Source: Flammeovirga pectinis (lineage in GTDB: Bacteria > Bacteroidota > Bacteroidia > Cytophagales > Flammeovirgaceae). From it: a DNA stretch of 64,000 nt. The notes beneath the pieces were generated by a model, which saw nothing but the letters and a program-made list of their open reading frames with translations, made no database searches and was not told the origin of the DNA. The position numbers and the translations under genes are program-made. Shown here in pieces: positions 20,502-29,695 of the stretch; positions within the stretch are counted from its first letter, which is position 1, and each line of letters begins with the position of its first letter. Location of the stretch: the NCBI RefSeq assembly GCF_003970675.1, contig NZ_CP034562.1:3038001-3102000 (forward strand), written 5' to 3'.

Positions 20502-21161
20502 ATGAAAAAGTTAGGAATAATTGTAATAGCAATATTTATCGGGTTAGTCTCTTTTAAAAAAATTGCTCAAAAAGGAGATCCTAAAAAAAGGGAAGAAGCT
20601 AAAAAAGAAATCAATGCATACATGAAAGCAAACATGTTACCTGTTATGCTTGAAAACAGAAAAGAGTTCGACACGAAACTTTCTAAAAAAGAAAAAGCTA
20701 CTCTTGTTTCACTTAGAGAAAGACTTGATGCTTTAAAAGGTAAAAAAGATAGCATGAAGAAAGATAAGTCTTCTGGAGAACCTTCTGAAGCACAAAAAAG
20801 TGAAATGAAAGCCATGAAAACTGAAATGCGTCATATTATGACAGATGCATGGGTAATTGTAGATAATCATGAAAGTGATTTAGAAGCTATCAAAACAGCC
20901 AATAAAGCAAATGAAGAAAAATGGAAAACTGATATGAAAGCTATTTTTGAAAAATACAAACCAGAAAACTCAGAAATGGGTAAGAAAGGCAAGCATGGTA
21001 AAAAAGGGCATCGTTTCGGTCAAATGGATGATAAAAAACCCGTAATGTTTGTTCTAATGGATCCTTCTAAATCTGTTGATCAAATTGCCTCTGAAATGGA
21101 ACAAAGACAAGAACAGAGAGGTCATAGAGGTGGAAAAGGTCATCACGGTAACAAACGCTAA
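20502..21161 (+). CDS. Exported His/Lys-rich helical protein (Spy/CpxP-like)
   Basis: 219 residues. N-terminal signal or anchor helix (4-18), then a long charged helical region (KKREEAKKEINAYM; LSKKEKATLVSLRERLDAL) whose LxxLR pattern recalls Spy/CpxP periplasmic chaperones. The tail is rich in Gly, His and Lys (KGKHGKKGHRFG; RGHRGGKGHHGNKR), a possible metal- or polyanion-binding end. The family assignment is tentative. It has a bidirectional terminator and, upstream, a paired LytTR-type operator, so it is probably induced by a two-component system. Confidence 0.65.
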   Translation: MKKLGIIVIAIFIGLVSFKKIAQKGDPKKREEAKKEINAYMKANMLPVMLENRKEFDTKLSKKEKATLVSLRERLDALKGKKDSMKKDKSSGEPSEAQKSEMKAMKTEMRHIMTDAWVIVDNHESDLEAIKTANKANEEKWKTDMKAIFEKYKPENSEMGKKGKHGKKGHRFGQMDDKKPVMFVLMDPSKSVDQIASEMEQRQEQRGHRGGKGHHGNKR

Positions 21162-21180
21162 ACCTAATTTAAATAATAAA

Positions 21181-21219
21181 AAAAGCCACGAATGTTAATT
21201 CATTCGTGGCTTTTTCAAA
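21181..21219 (+). terminator. Bidirectional intrinsic terminator
   Basis: Perfect 14-bp stem AAAAGCCACGAATG / CATTCGTGGCTTTT, 6-base loop, between convergent genes. Confidence 0.92.
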
Positions 21220-21230
21220 ATCAATTAATA

Positions 21231-21524
21231 TTAATATTCAATATCTGCTACTACTAAGCTTTCTAGAATCGGCTTTACATTAGCACCTACAACTTCTACG
21301 TGTGCAGGGTGAACTTGGTAACGATCTAAAGCTACTTTATCCTCAAATAAAGAAAATAGAATTACAGTATACCCTTGCGATCTATCTGAAATATTTTTCT
21401 TTACTTGAATTTCCTTCAGCTCATCAATTTCCCCAGATAATGCTTGTAAAGCATCTATCATTCCTTGAATTTGATCTTCTGAAGCTTCTTCTTTTAACTT
21501 AAATAAAACGGTGTGATTAATCAT
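21231..21524 (-). CDS. Dabb (stress-responsive A/B barrel) family protein
   Basis: 97 residues covering one Dabb domain. It opens MINHTVLFKLKEE, has the helix QIQGMIDALQALSGEIDELK, the strand YTVILFSLFEDKVALDRYQ and the typical HPAHVEVV before the final helix. These ferredoxin-like dimers are widespread and mostly without known function. It stands alone, convergent with the His-rich gene. Confidence 0.88.
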   Translation of the reverse strand: MINHTVLFKLKEEASEDQIQGMIDALQALSGEIDELKEIQVKKNISDRSQGYTVILFSLFEDKVALDRYQVHPAHVEVVGANVKPILESLVVADIEY

Positions 21525-21598
21525 CTTGTCATGTTTTTTAGTTCATGACAAAAATAGAAACCTTTTACTCAATAACTAAAGATGTTGATCACTTTTTA

Positions 21599-22813
21599 TT
21601 ACTGAGCACTTACTTCGTTTTCAATACCGCCATTTAATAGAAGTTCTTCATCTTCATCATCATTAAATGATAAATTATATGAAGCCTTTGCTACAACAAG
21701 CCCTGATGATAAGGGCGTACCTTCAACTCTATAAACAATTACAAGAGGTGTTTTTGAATTTTCTTCAGATACAGAATATTCCCAATCTTCATCAGTTACA
21801 AATTCAACATTATTAAAACCTTCAGAAGTTATTGTCAGCCCTGCTCCTGCATATAATTCATTCAGTGTTCCTAAATGCTCAGAAAGCTTATTGTACTCAC
21901 TTAATTTCATTTCTCTTTTTTGCTGAAGTGCAACAACCTCATCAAAATTACCCAGGCGTTCCTTTGTTTCTGAAACAACTTGATCAAATTGACCTTTCTT
22001 TCTAAAAAAGTCTTTTTCAGAATGGTTTACAATAATTTCATCATATAAATAATCTTGAAGAGCAATGTAGAATACGTCTATAGTTTTCCCATCCACTTCC
22101 GTTTTTCTATGTTGATTATATATGTATTCGAATGCAAATAATGTTCTCAGTAAAGATCTTCCCTCTTCAAAAAGACGTGTATTAGCAACTTCTAATTCTT
22201 CTATTGCAGTACTTACTCCCCCCATGGTAACACGAGAGTTTCTTGCATCTTCTAATACAGTTAATACCTTATCAATATTCTCCTGCATTACATTAATATC
22301 TCTTATGTAACCATCTCTTGTAGATAAAAGCCTTGTTAAAGCAGATTTAACGGCACGACTTTGCCCACTAGCATCAGACTGAGAAATATTATCAGAAATT
22401 ACTTCTGTATGCTTATATATATCAGTCATATTATTAAGCTCTTCTTGTAATGACATTAAACTAGCTTCTAAATCACTAGTATCATCACCAAGAGACTGCA
22501 TAATTGATTTAATATCTGCATCAACTTGTCTTACATTCTGATCTGCTCTTTCTACAGCATTCTCTACCTGATCAAGGTTCATATTTGGCATACGAAGCGT
22601 GATGGCAACAGCACTACCTTCTACAGCATCTCCATTTAACTCCCAAACTGTGTTCTCCTTTATATATTCGTCTACAGTTACTAGTTTAGGGTCAATTTCA
22701 TCATCGCCACTAAAAATAAAAAAGGCGATTGTTGTTACTAATAGTATTCCACCAAAAACACTTCCTATTATGATAAGTAATTTGGTTGATGAGTTCTTTG
22801 AATTTTCATCCAT
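21599..22813 (-). CDS. Membrane-anchored coiled-coil protein, unknown function
   Basis: 404 residues. One transmembrane helix at about 12-34 after a short polar N-terminus, then an acidic extracytoplasmic domain. Residues 75-245 are helical and coiled-coil prone (DQVENAVERADQNVRQVDAD; LEASLMSLQEELNNM). A mixed region and a beta-rich end follow (TPLVIVYRVEGTPLSSGLVV), with an acidic tail. I recognise no family. It is divergent from porX across 357 bases that contain palindromes and repeats, so co-regulation with type IX secretion is possible but unproven. Confidence 0.65.
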   Translation of the reverse strand: MDENSKNSSTKLLIIIGSVFGGILLVTTIAFFIFSGDDEIDPKLVTVDEYIKENTVWELNGDAVEGSAVAITLRMPNMNLDQVENAVERADQNVRQVDADIKSIMQSLGDDTSDLEASLMSLQEELNNMTDIYKHTEVISDNISQSDASGQSRAVKSALTRLLSTRDGYIRDINVMQENIDKVLTVLEDARNSRVTMGGVSTAIEELEVANTRLFEEGRSLLRTLFAFEYIYNQHRKTEVDGKTIDVFYIALQDYLYDEIIVNHSEKDFFRKKGQFDQVVSETKERLGNFDEVVALQQKREMKLSEYNKLSEHLGTLNELYAGAGLTITSEGFNNVEFVTDEDWEYSVSEENSKTPLVIVYRVEGTPLSSGLVVAKASYNLSFNDDEDEELLLNGGIENEVSAQ

Positions 22814-23170
22814 AGTATTTGAGCTTATATTTGGTGATTTTGATCTTAGTCAAATTAATCGAAATCTTGGACAAACTTATTTACTTTTTATCTAAAATGA
22901 TGAAATATATTGAATTAATTCAATTTCATTACATAAGATTTGATCTTTATCAATTAGAACGCTGTAGAACGCAATTAATTTTAAATGTGAAGAAAAATAT
23001 TTTTTAATTCTCAATGGTTGATAAATTGTATTACAATTCCTTAAATTGTTATTAATCTTAATTAAAGGTTGATAAATGTATTCTTAAAATATCAATCATC
23101 AGAAACTCTAAAGGAGACTAGACGTAAGAATACTTAATATCTAATTGAAATTGAATTACAACAAAAATAG
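22814..23170. promoter_or_regulatory. Regulatory region between coiled-coil gene and porX
   Basis: 357 bases. A perfect 16-base palindrome ATTGAATTAATTCAAT sits at 22909-22924. Direct repeats of GGTTGATAAA followed by TGTATT begin at 23016 and 23067, 51 bases apart, and TATCAATC at 23090-23097 is an inverted copy of the second. No TAnnTTTG promoter with a proper -33 was found. The arrangement suggests a protein-binding region for one or both flanking genes. Confidence 0.4.
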
Positions 23171-24721
23171 ATGAGCCAACAAAAAATATTATGGGCCGAT
23201 GATGAAATCGACTTATTGAAACCTCATATTTTATTCCTTACTAAAAAAGGATATGATGTTACACCCGTTTTAAGTGGGCTTGATGCAATTGAAAAATGTG
23301 AAGAAGAAGAATTCGACATAATTTTTTTAGATGAAAATATGCCCGGTATGACAGGGCTTGAAGCACTTGAGCAGATTAAAAGAATAAAACCGAATATTCC
23401 TGTAGTAATGATTACTAAGAGTGAAGAGGAATATATTATGGAAGATGCCATAGGTGCTAAAATTGCTGATTACTTAATTAAACCTATCAACCCTAAACAA
23501 ATACTACTCTCCGTAAAAAGATTACTTGATACAAGAAAACTTGTAACAGAAAAAACAAACTCTGCTTACCAACAAGATTTTCAAAGTATCATGATGTCAT
23601 TTATGAATGACATGGATTGGGAAGATTGGGTAGAAACTTATAAAAAATTAGTCTATTGGGATTTAGAAATCAACCAGACAGAAAGCAAAAGTATGAGTGA
23701 GGTCTTTGAAATGCAGAAAAATGAGGCAAATCATAATTTCTGTAGATTTATTAAAGACAACTATGTGGATTGGATGGAAGAAACAGAAGGTAGACCTATC
23801 TTATCTCCTGAATTACTCCCTGAAAAGGTTTTTCCTTATGTGAAAGAAAACGACGAAAGTGTATTTTTCATACTCGTTGATAATCTTAGATATGATCAAT
23901 GGAAAGTAATAGAACCTTTAATTGCTGATTTATACAATATCAAAGAAGATGTTTATTGTCCAATTTTACCAACAACAACCGCTTACGCTCGTAATGCAAT
24001 ATTCTCTGGGTTAATGCCTGCTGAAATTGAAGCGACGTACCCTGAATGGTGGGTTAATGACAATGATGACGAAAGTAAAAATAACTACGAAGAGCAGCTT
24101 CTTGGAGAACAGCTACTTCGTAATGGTATAAACGAAAAATATAGCTACAATAAGATTATTAGAGCTTCACAAGGAAAGCAACTTAACGAACAAATAAATA
24201 CATTAATGCATAAGAAATTTAATGCTGTTGTATATAACTTCGTGGATATGCTTTCTCATGCAAGAACAGATACCAACATGGTAAGAGAACTTGCTCCTGA
24301 TGAAGCTGCTTATAGATCGATTACAAAATCTTGGTTTGAACACTCAACATTATTTGAGATGTTGAAAATTCTTGCTGAGAAAGATTGTAAAGTGTATATC
24401 ACTACAGATCACGGTACGGTTAGAACACGAAAACCTTATAAAATTGTTGGGGACCGTGAAACAAATACAAACTTGAGATACAAACAAGGCAAAAATCTTT
24501 CTTATAACAAGAAAGGGGTATTAATAGCTAAACACCCAGAAGATTTCGGGCTACCGAAAAATGAAATTTCGACTTCTTATGTATTTGCTATGGAAGATAC
24601 ATTTTTTGCTTATCCTAATAACTACAATTATTATGTTAGTTATTATAAAGATACCTTCCAACATGGAGGTGTTTCTATTGATGAGATGATTATTCCATTT
24701 ATAGAATTATCTAAAAAATAA
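23171..24721 (+). CDS. porX: PorX, type IX secretion response regulator with PglZ domain
   Basis: 516 residues. Receiver domain (1-120) with ADDE, phospho-acceptor Asp54 (IIFLDENMPG) and DYLIKPINP; a helical linker; then a PglZ (alkaline-phosphatase superfamily) effector from about 160 to the end. Metal-site motifs are VDNLRYDQW, LPTTTAYARNAIFSG, TTDHGTVR and HGGVSIDEMIIP. PorX with the kinase PorY controls type IX secretion genes, and in structural studies the PglZ domain acts as a phosphodiesterase on nucleotides. No por/spr genes adjoin, as is usual. A terminator follows directly. Confidence 0.95.
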   Translation: MSQQKILWADDEIDLLKPHILFLTKKGYDVTPVLSGLDAIEKCEEEEFDIIFLDENMPGMTGLEALEQIKRIKPNIPVVMITKSEEEYIMEDAIGAKIADYLIKPINPKQILLSVKRLLDTRKLVTEKTNSAYQQDFQSIMMSFMNDMDWEDWVETYKKLVYWDLEINQTESKSMSEVFEMQKNEANHNFCRFIKDNYVDWMEETEGRPILSPELLPEKVFPYVKENDESVFFILVDNLRYDQWKVIEPLIADLYNIKEDVYCPILPTTTAYARNAIFSGLMPAEIEATYPEWWVNDNDDESKNNYEEQLLGEQLLRNGINEKYSYNKIIRASQGKQLNEQINTLMHKKFNAVVYNFVDMLSHARTDTNMVRELAPDEAAYRSITKSWFEHSTLFEMLKILAEKDCKVYITTDHGTVRTRKPYKIVGDRETNTNLRYKQGKNLSYNKKGVLIAKHPEDFGLPKNEISTSYVFAMEDTFFAYPNNYNYYVSYYKDTFQHGGVSIDEMIIPFIELSKK

Positions 24722-24724
24722 ATC

Positions 24725-24764
24725 AAAAAGCTCTTAAGATTGATCTCTTAAGAGCTTTTTTTAG
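24725..24764 (+). terminator. Bidirectional intrinsic terminator after porX
   Basis: Perfect 15-bp stem AAAAAGCTCTTAAGA / TCTTAAGAGCTTTTT with a 6-base loop and extra Ts; the convergent AlbA_2 gene ends within it. Confidence 0.93.
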
Positions 24765-25429
24765 AACTTCCAATCAAGTTTTGATTTGGGGTTTATTTTA
24801 AATCTATCTTCTAAATCTTGTGGCACTTCCTTTAAAATATTAGATAAACATAAATTGACTAGAACATCTGATGCTTCTTCTTCCGAGAGGTCTCCGTGTT
24901 TCATCAACTGATTTAAAGTAATAAAATCGTTTTCGTCTAACAGTTTTAGAACCATGCGTTCTAACTCACCATACTGAAAAACATAATCAATATCTTTACT
25001 TCTCCCCTTAAGTATTCTACGTATTAGCTTACTCATCTGAACACTTTTATCCGCTACTCTGATATAAGCTTTACCTACTTTTCTTTTCAAGTTATAAAGT
25101 AAGAAAACAGGTTTATTGTGATAAGGATCTATTTCGAAAACAACTACTTGCCTAATATGAGATACCTGAACTATATGAATTTGATAATCTATTTTTTTTG
25201 ATATTCGAGTTTTTATAGCTTCTTCCAAAACATATTTTTCTCCCTCAATATCAGTAAAGCCATCAATTCTACCATCATCTGCTACGCCTACAATTAAGTA
25301 GCCTCCATAATTATTTGCAAAGGCAACTACCTCTTTCATAATTTTGACAGGATCGGCAGCCTTTTTCTTAAACTCAATTTTGAGTCCCTCTCCTTCTTGA
25401 ACTAACTGTTTTAAAAAATTAAGATCCAA
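24761..25429 (-). CDS. AlbA_2 (Schlafen-type) domain protein
   Basis: 222 residues. The N-terminal 140 match the AlbA_2 putative DNA-binding domain: EGEGLKIEFKKKA, VVAFANNYGGYLIVGVADDG, then KAYIRVADKSVQMSK. The C-terminal 75 residues look like a winged helix (MVLKLLDENDFITLNQLMKH). Such proteins are usually annotated as transcriptional regulators; the target is unknown. Its stop overlaps the T-run of the porX terminator. Confidence 0.82.
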   Translation of the reverse strand: MDLNFLKQLVQEGEGLKIEFKKKAADPVKIMKEVVAFANNYGGYLIVGVADDGRIDGFTDIEGEKYVLEEAIKTRISKKIDYQIHIVQVSHIRQVVVFEIDPYHNKPVFLLYNLKRKVGKAYIRVADKSVQMSKLIRRILKGRSKDIDYVFQYGELERMVLKLLDENDFITLNQLMKHGDLSEEEASDVLVNLCLSNILKEVPQDLEDRFKINPKSKLDWKF

Positions 25430-25663
25430 AACAATATATTTAATATCTAAAAATCACAAAAACAGAATATAACAATCTATAAAACGTTACGCACCAAGAT
25501 GTTTAACTGAAATACGTAATACATTTTGTCGTTAAGCCAATATTTCCGAAATTTATGTTGAAATAAGTAATTATTTCCGATTGACTTTTAACAACTTATC
25601 TATGCCATACAAAAAAGCCAAATAGGCTTAACGGTTATTCTAACTATTTTATTTTTATTAGCG

Positions 25664-25703
25664 AAAAAAGGTATCTCATAGTACATCTATAGATACCTTT
25701 TTT
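25664..25703 (-). terminator. Intrinsic terminator after lipoprotein gene
   Basis: AAAAAAGGTATCT pairs with AGATACCTTTTTT around a 14-base loop; A-run on the plus strand side, so active for the minus-strand accC-lipoprotein unit. Confidence 0.82.
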
Positions 25704-25712
25704 ATATCTTAA

Positions 25713-26096
25713 TTATAATATAGGCGAGACCTCTTTAACTAATTCTAAAGCATCAAAATAAATCTTGTAAGACTTACCATCTTCACCTGTTTTCCCTTTA
25801 CACTGGCTGCCTTCTGTTACATAGTAAACATATTGCTTGGTACTTCTAGTATCTAAATCTACACGATCTGGTTTACCCAAAATCTGTCTAATATCTGTAA
25901 TACTTGTACCTAACAATCTATCTTTAACAGATAAAAAATCGTCTTCTAATTTTTCTCTATCACCCTTACACGCAAACGGATCGTTCTTCCATGTCTTCAT
26001 GTCAAAATTTTCTTGTTTTATCTTTGAATCTTTAGCACAAGATGAAAATAAGACTATTGTGCAAATAAGTGGAAGGAAGAATATATTTCTTTTCAT
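25713..26096 (-). CDS. BamE/SmpA-like lipoprotein
   Basis: 127 residues. Lipobox LFSSC puts the lipidated Cys at 20. The core LLGTSITDIRQILGKPDRVD followed by QYVYYV resembles the SmpA/BamE repeat (G-x-xxx-LG-P ... Y-Y). The two later cysteines (in DPFACKG and GSQCKGK) could pair. Likely outer-membrane anchored; whether it binds BAM is unknown. It begins 10 bases after accC on the same strand and shares its terminator. Confidence 0.7.
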   Translation of the reverse strand: MKRNIFFLPLICTIVLFSSCAKDSKIKQENFDMKTWKNDPFACKGDREKLEDDFLSVKDRLLGTSITDIRQILGKPDRVDLDTRSTKQYVYYVTEGSQCKGKTGEDGKSYKIYFDALELVKEVSPIL

Positions 26097-26106
26097 TATC
26101 TAATTT

Positions 26107-27600
26107 CTATGTGAGCCTTCTCAGTTTCCAAGGTGTAAGGATATTTGTAAGGTCTGATGTTTCTTCTGATTTTTTCTTTTCAAAAAATAGCTTTGCAATT
26201 ACAGCAGCACCTACAAATTCTTCATCCTTGGTTAAAGGTTCAATCAATAATTCAGGTTTAAAAAACTTATTCACGAAGTTAGTACCAAAATTACCAGAAA
26301 CAAAAGCATCGTGTTTAAGAACAAACTTACAAAAGGGTAAAGTTGTTTCAAGTCCCGTAATTTTATATTCATCAATAGATCTAATCATTCTACTGATAGC
26401 CTCTTCTCTAGTTTTTCCCCATACAATTAACTTACTCATCATTGGATCGTAGTGCATGCTTACTTCCATGCCTTGCTTATAACCACTATCAACTCTTACA
26501 CCCATACCTGCAGGTTCTTCATAACGATTTAGAACGCCAGTATCTGGTAAGAAATTTTGATACGGATCTTCTGCATAAACGCGTATTTCTATTGCATGAC
26601 CATTAATCTTTAAGGCAGATTGATCATAACCTAACTCTTCTCCCTCTGCTATTCTAATTTGCTCTTTTACTAAATCTAATTGCGTAATTTCTTCGGTAAC
26701 TGTATGTTCTACCTGAAGGCGTGTATTCATTTCTAAGAAGTAATAAGAATTGTCTTCATCCAAAATAAATTCTACTGTACCTGCCCCAATGTAATCACAG
26801 GCTTTTGCTACACGTACAGCACAATCTCCCATTTCTTGTCTTAAAGCCTCCGTTAAAATAGAAGAAGGTGCTTCTTCAATAACTTTTTGATGTCTTCTTT
26901 GGATTGAACATTCTCTTTCAAATAAATGAACAACATTTCCATGTTTATCAGCTAATACTTGAAGCTCAATATGTCTAGGGTTTTGAATATATTTTTCAAT
27001 AAAAACAGCACCATCACCAAAAGAAGAAGTAGCTTCACTTACTGCTCTTTCCATCTGATTTTCAAAGTCATTCGGATCATCTACAACCCGCATTCCTTTT
27101 CCTCCACCACCAGCACTTGCTTTTATTAAAATAGGATAGCCAATTTCATCAGCCATTTTTTTAGCCGCTACTAGATCTGTTATTGCTTCTTCGCCACCGG
27201 GAACTAATGGAACATTGAACTTAGAAACTGTTGCTTTGGCTTCTAATTTACTTCCCATTACTTCTATAGCTTTTGCAGAAGGACCAATAAATATCATCCC
27301 TTCTTCTTCTACTCTTTTTGCAAAAGTTGAATTTTCAGATAAAAATCCATAACCTGGATGTATAGCATCTACCTTTAGTGTTCTACAAACTTTTAGTAGA
27401 TTATCAATATCAAGATAAGAGTGTGTAGAACTAGCAGGACCAATACAAACAGCGTGATCTGCTAAAGCTACGTGAGGAGCTTCTTCGTCTGCTTCGCTAT
27501 ACACTGCAATAGTAAAAATACCTAACTCTTTTGCAGAGCGTAATATTCGAACAGCTATTTCTCCTCTATTCGCAATCAGAAGGCGTGTAATTTTTTTCAT
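26107..27600 (-). CDS. accC: Biotin carboxylase subunit (AccC type)
   Basis: ATP-dependent carboxylation of biotin on a carrier protein, 497 residues. N-terminal LLIANRGEIAVRILRSA, ATP-grasp with KASAGGGGKGMR and IEKYIQNPRHIELQVLAD, ECSIQRRHQKV and EMNTRLQVEHTVTE are all intact. It is about 50 residues longer than E. coli AccC, with a charged end (FEKKKSEETSD). No biotin carrier or carboxyltransferase gene adjoins, so acetyl-CoA or propionyl-CoA carboxylase cannot be told apart here. Confidence 0.92.
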   Translation of the reverse strand: MKKITRLLIANRGEIAVRILRSAKELGIFTIAVYSEADEEAPHVALADHAVCIGPASSTHSYLDIDNLLKVCRTLKVDAIHPGYGFLSENSTFAKRVEEEGMIFIGPSAKAIEVMGSKLEAKATVSKFNVPLVPGGEEAITDLVAAKKMADEIGYPILIKASAGGGGKGMRVVDDPNDFENQMERAVSEATSSFGDGAVFIEKYIQNPRHIELQVLADKHGNVVHLFERECSIQRRHQKVIEEAPSSILTEALRQEMGDCAVRVAKACDYIGAGTVEFILDEDNSYYFLEMNTRLQVEHTVTEEITQLDLVKEQIRIAEGEELGYDQSALKINGHAIEIRVYAEDPYQNFLPDTGVLNRYEEPAGMGVRVDSGYKQGMEVSMHYDPMMSKLIVWGKTREEAISRMIRSIDEYKITGLETTLPFCKFVLKHDAFVSGNFGTNFVNKFFKPELLIEPLTKDEEFVGAAVIAKLFFEKKKSEETSDLTNILTPWKLRRLT

Positions 27601-27648
27601 TATATGTGTTAGTTGTATTTATTGTTTAAGTGTTCTGTTGGAAAGTAA

Positions 27649-28083
27649 TTAACTATACCAATACTTTTCTAAGGTCGAAATAAATAATGAAGGAACAAAA
27701 CCTTTCAAACCCACCCATTGAATAGTTTTTTGGTTTGATTTTAACTCCATTGCACGCACAATTCCTAATTTTTGGTCCTCAACTTTTTCGATCGATAGTA
27801 TCTGATTAAAGTCCCACGAAAATGTTTTTAATTCACCACTATTCGGGCTCGCCCCTATAAATTCTAAATTAGACTTATAGAGTATCATCATTCCAAAATA
27901 CCTTTCGTTACCTTCCATAAAAGAAGCCCACATTCCACCTTTCATATCGTTAGGTTCGATACCTCTTTTATTTAAAACAACCACCACTTGGTCTAACATG
28001 CTTATTAATGCATTTTTATCAAAGGTTTTTATTTCTAACATTGAAAAATGAGTATCCCATTTCTCTTTAAAATCACTATCCAT
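27649..28083 (-). CDS. Protein of unknown function
   Basis: 145 residues from MDSDFKEKWDTHF; a frame open a further 21 codons upstream starts with hydrophobic noise and is less likely. A single alpha/beta domain with no signal peptide: MLDQVVVVLNKRGIEPNDMK, then WASFMEGNERYFGMMILYKS, and SLFISTLEKYWYS at the end. No recognised family. It precedes accC by 49 bases on the same strand and may share its transcript. Confidence 0.6.
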   Translation of the reverse strand: MDSDFKEKWDTHFSMLEIKTFDKNALISMLDQVVVVLNKRGIEPNDMKGGMWASFMEGNERYFGMMILYKSNLEFIGASPNSGELKTFSWDFNQILSIEKVEDQKLGIVRAMELKSNQKTIQWVGLKGFVPSLFISTLEKYWYS

Positions 28084-28265
28084 TCTAATAATTAAATAAA
28101 ATATTAATTTACTTATATATTGATTATCAATTTTATAAGTAATCATCTAAAAACGTACGTAGGAATAAAATTATGATTAAATTCTGAAAAAAAAGTACAC
28201 TGCAAACGTTATATAAGTACCTATAAACATCATTTAAAAATAACTCACTATTTAACCCACTCAAT

Positions 28266-29591
28266 ATGATAAATTACTACTCCATTCTACTACTATTTCT
28301 CATTACTATTACCAACTTCGCTTTTTCTCAGAATAAAGATGCTGAAGACTATTACGTCAAAGGTGAAGTTTATGCTGAATTAGGACAATTCAAAGAAGCA
28401 ATTATGGCTTATGAAGTAGCAATAGCCAAAGATGACACAAATCCTAAATACAAATATAGGCTTGGTAATGTCATCTTAAAATCGGGTAATAAGAATGAAG
28501 CAATTCAAATGTTTAATAAAACACTTGAAACAGATCCTAATTACATAGATGCTCATTTAAAATTAGCAATTTTATACAAAGAGAAAAAAAATTATAATGA
28601 AGCAATCACTCATTTAGATGCTGCTTTTAATATCTCTACTAATAATAACAGAAAAATAGCCTACAAAACAAGAATTATTAATTTACTAGATAAAATTGGA
28701 GAATTTGATAAAGCCGGAGTTCATATTGCTGATGCAAAAGCACTAGACCCAAGAAACAATTATGTTTTATATATGGATGCCAAATACAATAATTACATCA
28801 CAAAAAATTATGAATTAGCTAAATCAAGTATGCAATTGGCTATTTCTCAAATGGAAGAAGATAAAGGCAAAGCACATGAACATTATTATTATGAATTAGG
28901 CTTTGCTCATCATTCTTTAGAAGAATACCAAAATGCAAACATTGCTTTTAAAGAAGTTAGAAATGACAAACTTAGAAGCAAAGTTAGTTCAATGACTCCT
29001 GAGTACTTTTATCAGGTTGCTTCGGCCTATTATAAAACCTATTATTTAGCAGAAGCTAAGGAGCTACTTGAGGCTGTAATAAAAATGGATGATAAGTTTG
29101 AACCAGCTTACGATTTATTGATTGAATTGGAAGAAAACCAATTGAATAGATCTGATATTGTAAAGTTATTGGAACATAAAGTAAGTATCCAAGAAGACAA
29201 CACCCAGAAAGTTAGAATTTTAGCCGATCTTATTGATCTTGAATTAAAATACAATGATTTAGAAACTTGCTTTACACACATCAAAGAATTTGATAATTGT
29301 GGTATTCCACTACCAAACGTAATGTTTATGGAAGCAAAAGCAAATGCATTAAGAAAAGAATATCCTAGATCTGAAGACATTTTAAAACAAATTATAGAAA
29401 ATTACAAAGATTCTAATATTCGCTATAAATGTTTATTTCTCTTAGGAATGATTTATCAAGAACAAGGAAAAATAAACGAAGCCAAACTTATTTATGCGAA
29501 TAATTTCCCTGGAGATTTTAATGTAGCAGTACGTGAACAGTTAAAACAGATCACCACAAATAAAAAAGAAACTCTAGTGAAAAAGAATTAA
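28266..29591 (+). CDS. Exported TPR-repeat protein
   Basis: 441 residues. Signal peptide ending NFAFSQ, then consecutive tetratricopeptide repeats: KGEVYAELGQFKEAIMAYEV, DDTNPKYKYRLGNVILKSGN, DPNYIDAHLKLAILYKEKKN, and more to the C-terminus (YKCLFLLGMIYQEQGKINEA). Architecture and size recall the TPR protein at 15408-16751, so the two may be distant paralogues. Probably periplasmic; partner unknown. Followed by its own terminator. Confidence 0.82.
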   Translation: MINYYSILLLFLITITNFAFSQNKDAEDYYVKGEVYAELGQFKEAIMAYEVAIAKDDTNPKYKYRLGNVILKSGNKNEAIQMFNKTLETDPNYIDAHLKLAILYKEKKNYNEAITHLDAAFNISTNNNRKIAYKTRIINLLDKIGEFDKAGVHIADAKALDPRNNYVLYMDAKYNNYITKNYELAKSSMQLAISQMEEDKGKAHEHYYYELGFAHHSLEEYQNANIAFKEVRNDKLRSKVSSMTPEYFYQVASAYYKTYYLAEAKELLEAVIKMDDKFEPAYDLLIELEENQLNRSDIVKLLEHKVSIQEDNTQKVRILADLIDLELKYNDLETCFTHIKEFDNCGIPLPNVMFMEAKANALRKEYPRSEDILKQIIENYKDSNIRYKCLFLLGMIYQEQGKINEAKLIYANNFPGDFNVAVREQLKQITTNKKETLVKKN

Positions 29592-29611
29592 TTGTAATAA
29601 ACACTAAAAAT

Positions 29612-29645
29612 AGACGTCTATCATTCATTTGATAGGCGTCTTTTT
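29612..29645 (+). terminator. Intrinsic terminator after TPR gene
   Basis: 12-bp stem AGACGTCTATCA / TGATAGGCGTCT (one G-T pair), 6-base loop, T-run. Confidence 0.88.
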
Positions 29646-29695
29646 GTTTTAAAACTAGTAAGATTTAGTAACTTTAAAATCTGAATATAGACTGA

